A stretch of DNA of 5,164 nucleotides from an uncultured Persicitalea sp. (lineage in GTDB: Bacteria; Bacteroidota; Bacteroidia; Cytophagales; Spirosomataceae), in contig CATMVR010000426.1 in assembly GCA_950075905.1 (NCBI GenBank), positions 1 to 5,164 on the forward strand. The letters are read 5' to 3'. Each line of letters opens with the position of its first letter. Positions within the stretch are counted from its first letter, which is position 1. Below, in pieces: positions 1-4,626 of this stretch. The notes beneath the pieces were generated by a model. That model was not told where the DNA came from. It searched no databases and saw nothing but the letters and a program-made list of their open reading frames with translations. Both the position numbers and the translations under genes were made by a program.

Positions 1-1
1 G

Positions 2-70
2 TACCGATCGCCCGAGGAAGTTTTTCAAAACGCTACCCTGAATAACGAGGGTGTTGCATTTATTACTTGA
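2..70 (+). CDS. Possible C-terminal tail of an upstream gene (partial)
   Basis: Reading from base 2, an open frame runs to a TGA at 68-70 and gives a 22-residue tail, YRSPEEVFQNATLNNEGVAF followed by IT. Its composition looks like ordinary coding sequence. The other two forward frames stop sooner, at 39-41 and 43-45. The tail is too short to assign to a family. If the sufT gene that follows belongs to a suf operon, as is common in Bacteroidota, this could be the end of another gene in that operon, but nothing in these residues proves it. It could also be a chance open stretch. Confidence 0.3.
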   Translation, partial: YRSPEEVFQNATLNNEGVAFIT

Positions 71-82
71 ATCCACCTTGTA

Positions 83-152
83 AGCTAGCAGCTATTCACC
101 TAACAGCCAAAAAAACTACCTGACAGCTAATCACTAACAGCTAACAACCTAA
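83..152 (+). repeat. Degenerate 7-nt tandem repeat (about ten heptads, AGCTAAC-like)
   Basis: Cutting the sequence every seven bases from 83 gives agctagc, agctatt, cacctaa, cagccaa, aaaaact, acctgac, agctaat, cactaac, agctaac, aacctaa. The approximate consensus is A(G/A)CTAAC. Units 1, 2, 7 and 9 are closest to it, and unit 5 is largely lost to an A-run. The array ends two bases before the sufT start codon, so it makes up the whole leader of that gene. Because the period is not a multiple of three and many units carry TAA, the array places stop codons in more than one forward frame. It could be a decayed heptanucleotide repeat or simply a biased leader. Confidence 0.5.
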
Positions 153-154
153 AA

Positions 155-481
155 ATGGAAAACACAACACTGACCGAAGCAGAGCTAAGGGAAGAGATCA
201 TTAAGGCCATTAAGTCGGTATACGACCCGGAGATACCCGTAGATGTATACGAACTGGGGTTGATTTATGACTTGAAAATATTTCCGGTAAACAACGTCTA
301 CGTATCCATGACGCTTACGTCTCCCTCCTGCCCTTCGGCGGGCTCACTGCCGGGCGAGGTAGAGCAACGTATCCGCGAAGTACCGGGCGTAAACGATGTG
401 AGTCTCGAACTTACCTTCGACCCCCCTTACACTACCGAAATGATGTCAGAAGAAGCGAAGCTCGAACTGGGCTTTATGTGA
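155..481 (+). CDS. sufT: MIP18/DUF59 family Fe-S cluster assembly protein, SufT type
   Basis: This 108-residue cytoplasmic protein is a single MIP18 (DUF59) domain. Visible family signatures are DPEIPVDVYELGLIYD at residues 24-39, the segment TSPSCPSAGSL at 55-65 with the conserved reactive cysteine C59, and a C-terminal block FDPPYTTEMMSEEAKLELGF at 88-107. Relatives (bacterial SufT, eukaryotic MIP18/CIAO2) help mature or deliver Fe-S clusters to client enzymes, and the length is normal for the short bacterial form. The start is the first ATG after the heptad repeat and has no Shine-Dalgarno sequence. The bacilliredoxin gene follows 59 nt later with no terminator between, so the two are probably co-transcribed. 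No promoter was found in the 154 bases upstream, which fits transcription from genes to the left. The family is certain; the exact client role is inferred. Confidence 0.9.
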   Translation: MENTTLTEAELREEIIKAIKSVYDPEIPVDVYELGLIYDLKIFPVNNVYVSMTLTSPSCPSAGSLPGEVEQRIREVPGVNDVSLELTFDPPYTTEMMSEEAKLELGFM

Positions 482-540
482 TTCTGGCCCTGAAAGAACA
501 ATAACCTAATAATTAATTCAAACTTTAAATCAAGAATACT

Positions 541-969
541 ATGTATCCTCCACAATTAGTTGCTCCCATGAAGGCCGACCTGACCAGCGTTGGTTTTCAG
601 GAACTACTCACCGCCGAAGACGTGGACAAGTATATGGAGAGTGCCGAAGGTACTACCCTGGTAATGATCAACTCTGTCTGTGGCTGTGCGGCCGGTGCGG
701 CCCGCCCCGGTGTGAAAGCGGCCCTTGCCCGTAGTGAGGTAAAGCCCGACAATCTGGTGACCGTTTTTGCGGGTGTAGATACCGAAGCCGTGGGTAAAAT
801 GCGTGAGTATACGCTACCCTACCCTCCTTCGTCGCCAGCCATTGCTATCTTCAAAGACGACGAACTGGTACATTTCATTGAGCGTCACCACATTGAAGGT
901 CGTTCGGCCGAGATGATCGCTCAGCACCTGCAAATGGCCTTTGAAGAGTTTTGCGGAGAAGAGGCTTAA
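541..969 (+). CDS. BrxA/BrxB family bacilliredoxin
   Basis: This 142-residue protein belongs to the YphP/YqiW (DUF1094) family. These thioredoxin-fold proteins remove bacillithiol from S-bacillithiolated proteins. The diagnostic region is TTLVMINSVCGCAAGAARPG at residues 38-57, with the CGC active site C47-G48-C49. It is followed by VTVFAGVDTEAVGKMREY (73-90), PPSSPAIAIFKDDELVHFIE (95-114), RHHIEG (115-120), and a third cysteine C138 near the C terminus in the position of the terminal cysteine of Bacillus BrxA. There is no signal peptide or membrane segment. The start ATG is preceded by an A/T-rich leader without a Shine-Dalgarno sequence. The gene lies 59 nt after sufT and ends just before a strong terminator, so it is the last gene of its unit. 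I cannot decide between BrxA and BrxB and leave the symbol blank. Confidence 0.93.
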   Translation: MYPPQLVAPMKADLTSVGFQELLTAEDVDKYMESAEGTTLVMINSVCGCAAGAARPGVKAALARSEVKPDNLVTVFAGVDTEAVGKMREYTLPYPPSSPAIAIFKDDELVHFIERHHIEGRSAEMIAQHLQMAFEEFCGEEA

Positions 970-993
970 TTTGCTGCCAATCAGCAACCCAAA

Positions 994-1032
994 AAACGGG
1001 AGACAGTCGGCGTACTGTCTCCCGTTTCTTTT
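994..1032 (+). terminator. Intrinsic terminator after the bacilliredoxin gene
   Basis: A 14-bp perfect stem, aaacgggagacagt (994-1007) paired with actgtctcccgttt (1014-1027), encloses a 6-nt loop, cggcgt. The stem is GC-rich towards the loop. It is preceded by an A-run and followed by cttttgg, giving an interrupted U-tract. It lies 24 nt after the bacilliredoxin stop codon and should end the sufT-bacilliredoxin transcript. It also implies that the VWA gene downstream needs its own promoter. Confidence 0.85.
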
Positions 1033-1169
1033 GGAACAGACTGCACTCTTGCCAGAAACTTTCCCTGCGGTGGCTGGCATTAAAAACCAAAATGGTCTAT
1101 ATTACGTTAAAGACTACAAAAGCTATCTGGACAGAAACATCCACTTCCTCACATTAATCAGACTGACTT

Positions 1170-2273
1170 ATGCTTGGACATCATTTCTCAAAGTATATAC
1201 CCGAAGAGCAGGGCCCCAACTCAAAATTTGACCAGCTACTGAACATTTTTCAGCAGCTGCTCCTCATGACGTCCGGCAATGTAACAGAGGCCATGTCGTG
1301 GCTGAGCGAACTGGACCGCCAATACGGCCTCACCAGCGATCAGTACGGTATTGGTGATTTTTACGAAGACCTTAAACGCAAGGGCTACATTACTGAAAAA
1401 GACGGCGAAGGGCAGGTAGTCATGACCGCTAAGAGCGAGCAAAGTATCCGTAAGAGTGCTCTGGACGAAATTTTTGGCAAGCTAAAACGCTCCAAAAGCG
1501 GGGGAAACCACCATACACCCTTCACGGGTACGGGCGATGAGCTCAGCAGTGATGTCCGGCCTTTTCAGTTTGGCGACACCCTCGAACAGATATCCATGAC
1601 GGAATCCATCAAAAATGCCCAAATCAACCACGGCATTGGTGATTTTACCCTGATGGAGCAGGATCTGGAAGTAGTGGAAAAAGAGCAGAAAACGACCACG
1701 TCGACGGTCATGATGATCGACATAAGCCATTCTATGATCTTGTACGGGGAAGACCGGATCACACCCGCTAAGAAGGTAGCTCTGGCCATGGCCGAGCTGA
1801 TTAAGACCAAGTACCCCAAAGATTCTCTGGACATCATTGTGTTTGGCAACGATGCCTGGCAAATTCAGATCAAGGATCTTCCCTATCTGGAAGTGGGCCC
1901 CTACCATACCAATACGGTGGCCGGCCTGGAACTAGCCATGGACCTACTTCGCCGTAAGAAGACCCGAAACAAACAGATCTTTATGATCACCGACGGCAAA
2001 CCAACGTGCCTGAAAGAAGGGATCAAGTACTATAAGAACAGCTTTGGACTCGACAGAAAAATTGTGAGCAAAACCCTCACCCTGGCTGCCCAATGCCGCC
2101 GGCTGGATATTCCCGTCACAACGTTCATGATTGCAAGTGACCCGTACCTCAAACAGTTTGTGCAGAATTTCACTCAGGTCAACAACGGCCGGGCGTATTA
2201 TAGCAACCTGCAAGGCCTGGGAGGATTTGTGTTGGAAGACTTCCAGCGCAATCGCCGCAAAAATATCAAGTAG
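1170..2273 (+). CDS. VWA domain-containing protein with intact MIDAS, MoxR/chelatase-partner type
   Basis: This 367-residue protein has no signal peptide and no membrane segment, so it is probably cytoplasmic. The N-terminal part (residues 1-170) is a conserved helical region beginning MLGHHFSKYIPEEQG. It contains a polar linker around 105-130 and the block QFGDTLEQISMTESIKNAQI (133-152). A von Willebrand factor A domain covers about 176-360. Its metal-ion-dependent adhesion site looks complete: DISHS at 184-188, T247/T249 in HTNTVAG, and D275 in ITDG. From memory, close relatives are usually encoded next to a MoxR- or Mg-chelatase-like AAA+ ATPase and are thought to act with it in metal insertion or chaperone-like remodelling. 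No such ATPase is encoded in this window. The start is the first ATG after an in-frame TGA at 1164-1166. No Shine-Dalgarno sequence or consensus promoter is visible in the 140 bases between the upstream terminator and the start. The substrate is unknown. Confidence 0.92.
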   Translation: MLGHHFSKYIPEEQGPNSKFDQLLNIFQQLLLMTSGNVTEAMSWLSELDRQYGLTSDQYGIGDFYEDLKRKGYITEKDGEGQVVMTAKSEQSIRKSALDEIFGKLKRSKSGGNHHTPFTGTGDELSSDVRPFQFGDTLEQISMTESIKNAQINHGIGDFTLMEQDLEVVEKEQKTTTSTVMMIDISHSMILYGEDRITPAKKVALAMAELIKTKYPKDSLDIIVFGNDAWQIQIKDLPYLEVGPYHTNTVAGLELAMDLLRRKKTRNKQIFMITDGKPTCLKEGIKYYKNSFGLDRKIVSKTLTLAAQCRRLDIPVTTFMIASDPYLKQFVQNFTQVNNGRAYYSNLQGLGGFVLEDFQRNRRKNIK

Positions 2274-2288
2274 ACTACTATTCTTGGT

Positions 2289-2332
2289 AATAAAAAGGGT
2301 TCGGCTGCCATGGCAGCCGAACCCTTTTTATT
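2289..2332. terminator. Bidirectional terminator: 44-bp perfect palindrome
   Basis: Bases 2289-2310 are the exact reverse complement of 2311-2332, with no spacer and CCATGG at the centre. In RNA this folds into a stem of about 20 bp with a CAUG tetraloop. The GC-rich core is flanked by an A-run on the left and a T-run on the right, so either strand yields a hairpin followed by a U-tract. It lies 15 nt after the VWA stop codon and 14 nt after the stop codon of the convergent minus-strand kbp gene. It is therefore very likely a shared terminator for both. Confidence 0.92.
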
Positions 2333-2346
2333 GTTACCATGTAGGC

Positions 2347-2805
2347 TTACAGAGCAGGAATCCGCAACACTTGTCCTGGATAAATTTTGTCTGGATGGTT
2401 TAGCATCGGCTTGTTTGCTTCAAAAATCGTGGGGTACTTCATCATATCGCCATAGTACTCTTTGGCAATTTTGGAAAGGGTATCTCCTTTCTCAACTGTA
2501 TGAAATTTGGCTTCGGGGGCAGGTTCGGCTACCGTCATGCGGTTGTCTACCACGGCTACTCCTTCTACATTACCAACCGCAAGGGCTATTTTCTCCGAGT
2601 CTTCCTGCCTGGCTACTTCACCTTCCAGCACTACGGTATCACCGGAGGTTTTTACCTGAATAGACTTGTAGGCCAACCCAAGTGCTTTAATATGAGCTAA
2701 AAGAGCGCTAGCGCGCAGTGGCTCCACTTCGGGAGTAGCCGCTACGGTTTCTTCTTTCTTAAAGACTTTTTCGCCAACTCCTTTCAAAAATGACATCAAT
2801 CCCAT
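2347..2805 (-). CDS. kbp: BON-LysM protein, Kbp/YgaU family (K+-binding, peptidoglycan-binding type)
   Basis: This 152-residue protein has the same architecture and nearly the same length as E. coli Kbp (YgaU, about 149 residues). It has a short N-terminal segment MGLMSFLKGVGEKVFKK, a BON domain at about 28-92 (VVLEGEVARQEDSEKIALAV, then GNVEGVAVVDN), and a C-terminal LysM domain at about 101-150 (FHTVEKGDTLSKIAKEYYGD, then IFEANKPMLNHPDKIYPGQV and LRIP). E. coli Kbp is a cytoplasmic K+ sensor that changes shape on binding K+. No signal peptide is visible here either, which favours that role over cell-wall binding. ATG at 2805 is preferred because MGLxxFxK matches the family N terminus; the internal Met4 is less likely. 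A Bacteroidota-type promoter lies about 45 nt upstream and the bidirectional palindrome lies downstream, so it is probably a monocistronic gene. K+ binding in this homologue is inferred. Confidence 0.93.
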   Translation of the reverse strand: MGLMSFLKGVGEKVFKKEETVAATPEVEPLRASALLAHIKALGLAYKSIQVKTSGDTVVLEGEVARQEDSEKIALAVGNVEGVAVVDNRMTVAEPAPEAKFHTVEKGDTLSKIAKEYYGDMMKYPTIFEANKPMLNHPDKIYPGQVLRIPAL

Positions 2806-2850
2806 GATCTTTTTTGGTTTTAGTGAATACTGTGTTTGACTAAATTAAAT

Positions 2851-2880
2851 CAAATCTACTCTTTTTGAAACAGCAGACAA
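2851..2880 (-). promoter_or_regulatory. Bacteroidota-type promoter for kbp
   Basis: On the minus strand, TTG (2880-2878) is followed by exactly 19 bases and then TAGATTTG (2858-2851). This matches the Bacteroidota primary-sigma consensus of a -33 TTG/TTTG and a -7 TAnnTTTG box. Transcription would begin near 2845 and give a leader of about 40 nt before the kbp ATG at 2805. It lies in the 152-nt gap after the preceding minus-strand gene, so kbp can be transcribed independently of the Usp operon. Confidence 0.7.
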
Positions 2881-2957
2881 GTTATAGACTCAACTTTAAT
2901 CAAAACGTAACACCAAAATCCTGAATCTTATTCTCAGTAGTAGTTTGTGCCTGCCTG

Positions 2958-3356
2958 TCAGGCGTACTCAAGACTGTTGGCAAATTCGCAGAAGCGCTTC
3001 CGGAAGGCCCGGTAGTTTTGCTCATAGTAAAACATTTCCTCCCGGAAATAGGGGTTCTCTCTTTTTGGAATATCCGGCAGATCTACCTTCACTTCAATCC
3101 GGGGCTCAAAATCCATCCTGACTTCTCCGGATGCTTCTTTCTTTTGCGCACTTACTTCCGCCAATAGCTTATTGATGATACGCAGGAGATCATTGATTTT
3201 CCCCATCATCTCTTGGTACGCCTCACAGGAAACCACCCCTCCCTTGTTCATTAGGTAGCTTTCAAAAATTGCCAGCTCCCGACGATTGTACTCCAATTCA
3301 TTCTGCCAGAGTAAATACTCAAAATACTCACAGTTTGCGGCCTGTACTTTTTTCAT
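2958..3356 (-). CDS. Hypothetical small helical protein downstream of Usp
   Basis: I do not recognise this family. With the preferred start at 3356 the protein has 132 residues, beginning MKKVQAANCEYFEYLLWQNE. It has no signal peptide and no membrane segment. It appears largely helical: charged amphipathic stretches at about 8-37 and 45-78 could form a coiled-coil hairpin. A proline-rich strand-like linker follows (FEPRIEVKVDLPDIPKRENP, 83-102), then a C-terminal aromatic and basic helix (about 103-129, EEMFYYEQNYRAFRKRF). Cysteines are at 9, 44 and 123. An alternative in-frame ATG at 3386 would add ten residues but overlap the end of the usp gene. The 3356 start leaves an 11-nt gap and a more typical MKK N terminus. 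The tight spacing indicates co-transcription with usp, so a stress-related role is possible but only inferred. Confidence 0.8.
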   Translation of the reverse strand: MKKVQAANCEYFEYLLWQNELEYNRRELAIFESYLMNKGGVVSCEAYQEMMGKINDLLRIINKLLAEVSAQKKEASGEVRMDFEPRIEVKVDLPDIPKRENPYFREEMFYYEQNYRAFRKRFCEFANSLEYA

Positions 3357-3367
3357 CGTTAAGTAAA

Positions 3368-4234
3368 TTAAAGTATAACATTCCAATCCATTGTGCTTTC
3401 ATCGTCTGTACCGGAGCCATTGTGGGCGTACTCGGTAAGTACCAGCAGGGGTACCTCTGCCTGATAGGCCAGAATACGGCTTGTGCTGCGGTTGAGTATG
3501 ATATCCCACAAGCTACGATGATGCGATATCGTAACCAACAGGTCGGTCTGATGACTAGCAAGATAGTCTTCGATTCCTTCCAGGGGAGAATCGTCCTTAA
3601 TGTAGTAATGAAGAGGGCTATACTGAACGAAATATTGATCCAAAAGCGACTGCCGTTCTGTATCTACTTGCGAAGGAGCCGTATCTTTATCAAGAATGCT
3701 CAAAAAAATCAACTCTTTGTTGCCGTGCTGCATCAACTCCCGAACGGGAGCAAATACCTCCGGAGATTCAAAATTGGAGTAATCGGTTGCCACCACTATG
3801 TTCTCTATACGTTTTGGGCGGGTTTTGACCGGCACCACCAATACCGGGCAAGGCGCCGTGCGTAGCATCTGCGTAGCCACACTTCCCAGCCTGACGCTGT
3901 TGCCCGTACCGCTTGCGCCAACCACCAGCATATCAAAAGGATCTTTCCGGTAGAGTTCACTGACGGTAATGTACAAATTGCCGGCAATAGAAAGGCCTTC
4001 AATAGCGTGGTTTTCGTAGAGGGCGACTTTTTTTAATTCCGCAACAACCTCATCAAGATTTGACTGGGCATTTCTCGCAATCTGCTCGTCTACAATCCCA
4101 GTCGAGTCGGGCAGTACAATAAAGTTATTCAGGATAGTGAAGGAACAAGCAACGTCACGGTAGAGATTGACCGTATAAAATAGTGCTTTACGTGATGCTT
4201 CGGAAAAATCTGTGAGTACTAGAATCTTTTTCAT
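3368..4234 (-). CDS. Universal stress protein, tandem UspA domains
   Basis: This 288-residue cytoplasmic protein has two UspA domains, a common arrangement in Bacteroidota. Domain 1 covers about 1-135. It opens with MKKILVLTDFSEASRKALFY, carries the nucleotide-loop region VVGASGTGNSVRLGSVATQM (104-123), and closes with the strand CPVLVVPV (129-136). Domain 2 covers about 143-267. It opens IENIVVATDYSNFESPEVFA and ends VPLLVLTE, but where the glycine loop should be it reads SHHRSLWDIILNRSTSR and has lost the glycines. The loop in domain 1 reads G-2x-G-7x-G-S instead of the classical G-2x-G-9x-G-S/T, so ATP binding is possible but not assured. The gene is the first of a probable two-gene operon with the small helical protein. 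No Shine-Dalgarno sequence or clear promoter box is visible in front of it. The family is certain; the specific stress it answers to is unknown. Confidence 0.93.
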   Translation of the reverse strand: MKKILVLTDFSEASRKALFYTVNLYRDVACSFTILNNFIVLPDSTGIVDEQIARNAQSNLDEVVAELKKVALYENHAIEGLSIAGNLYITVSELYRKDPFDMLVVGASGTGNSVRLGSVATQMLRTAPCPVLVVPVKTRPKRIENIVVATDYSNFESPEVFAPVRELMQHGNKELIFLSILDKDTAPSQVDTERQSLLDQYFVQYSPLHYYIKDDSPLEGIEDYLASHQTDLLVTISHHRSLWDIILNRSTSRILAYQAEVPLLVLTEYAHNGSGTDDESTMDWNVIL

Positions 4235-4626
4235 GTATATGGGTTTATGAGTGAAGCGTTCAGGTTATCAGTTTGAAAAAATCGTTCCCTCTGCCGGGGA
4301 GCTATCGATATTCATACCCAGAACTTTTCATAAAGTTACGGTGCATTTTACACTGGAAAAAGTAACAGAATTAGGCAAAAAGGTAACAATTGTCATTTTT
4401 CTCCCCGAAAACGGGCTTAGAGAGAAACCCAAAGCCGACTCTTGCTATTCAGACTGGGGCTATCACTATTGGCAAACCTTCATCCTTGCCATTTGTTACA
4501 TAGTAAACCACTCGATAGCAGTATTTGTCTATCCGTGAGTTGGCTGATAGTGAGGTACTCATTGAAAAGCCGCTCAAAGGTGATAAATTTGTAAAAACCC
4601 TTTTTCATTTTCCAAACCTACCCTGC
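4235..4626. other. 392-nt divergent intergenic region between usp and glpD
   Basis: This region separates the divergent usp (minus) and glpD (plus) starts. Its right end holds a good glpD promoter (4562-4591). Just left of that is an imperfect hairpin, ACTC-GATAG (4510-4518) with CTATC-cgt-GAGT (4529-4540). Two 8-bp palindromes, tatcgata near 4304 and acaattgt near 4386, are short enough to be chance. For usp I found only weak minus-strand promoter candidates, such as TAACTTTA at 4338-4331 with a poor -33 box. A GTG-initiated frame at 4251-4538 is open but does not look like a real protein. I see no RNA gene. Confidence 0.6.
4562..4591 (+). promoter_or_regulatory. Bacteroidota-type promoter for glpD
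   Basis: TTG (4562-4564), exactly 19 bases, then TAAATTTG (4584-4591) match the Bacteroidota -33/-7 promoter consensus TTG-N19-TAnnTTTG. The arrangement is the same as in front of kbp. Transcription would begin near 4597 and leave a leader of about 30 nt before the glpD ATG at 4627. No other ATG lies between the -7 box and that start. Confidence 0.72.

Noticed and set aside
35..52. Possible terminator ACCCT...AGGGT at the left edge
   Set aside because: The stem is only 5 bp with an 8-nt loop and has no T-tract immediately after it. It also lies inside the possible coding tail.
83..152. CRISPR-like interpretation of the repeats before sufT
   Set aside because: The units are 7 nt long and contiguous with no spacers, so they are a short tandem repeat, not a CRISPR array.
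941..1231. Plus-strand frame spanning the terminator and the VWA start
   Set aside because: It reads straight through a strong terminator hairpin, overlaps both neighbouring genes, and its protein has no family resemblance.
1482..1907. Minus-strand frames opposite the VWA gene
   Set aside because: They overlap the conserved MIDAS-bearing coding sequence and look like mirror-frame artefacts.
2310..2700. Plus-strand frames opposite kbp
   Set aside because: They are antisense to a BON-LysM gene that matches E. coli Kbp along its whole length.
3356..3386. Upstream ATG at 3386 for the small helical protein
   Set aside because: It would overlap the usp C terminus by 19 nt and add an atypical N terminus. 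ATG at 3356 gives an 11-nt gap and an MKK start.
3269..3865. 198-codon plus-strand frame opposite usp and the small helical protein
   Set aside because: It lies antisense to two better-supported genes, one of which is a clear universal stress protein. Its translation has no recognisable domain.
4251..4538. GTG-initiated open frame of 95 codons in the usp-glpD gap
   Set aside because: It starts at GTG 17 nt from the divergent usp start, has no ribosome-binding context, matches no family I know, and ends in an odd aromatic stretch. It is more likely a chance open frame in regulatory DNA.
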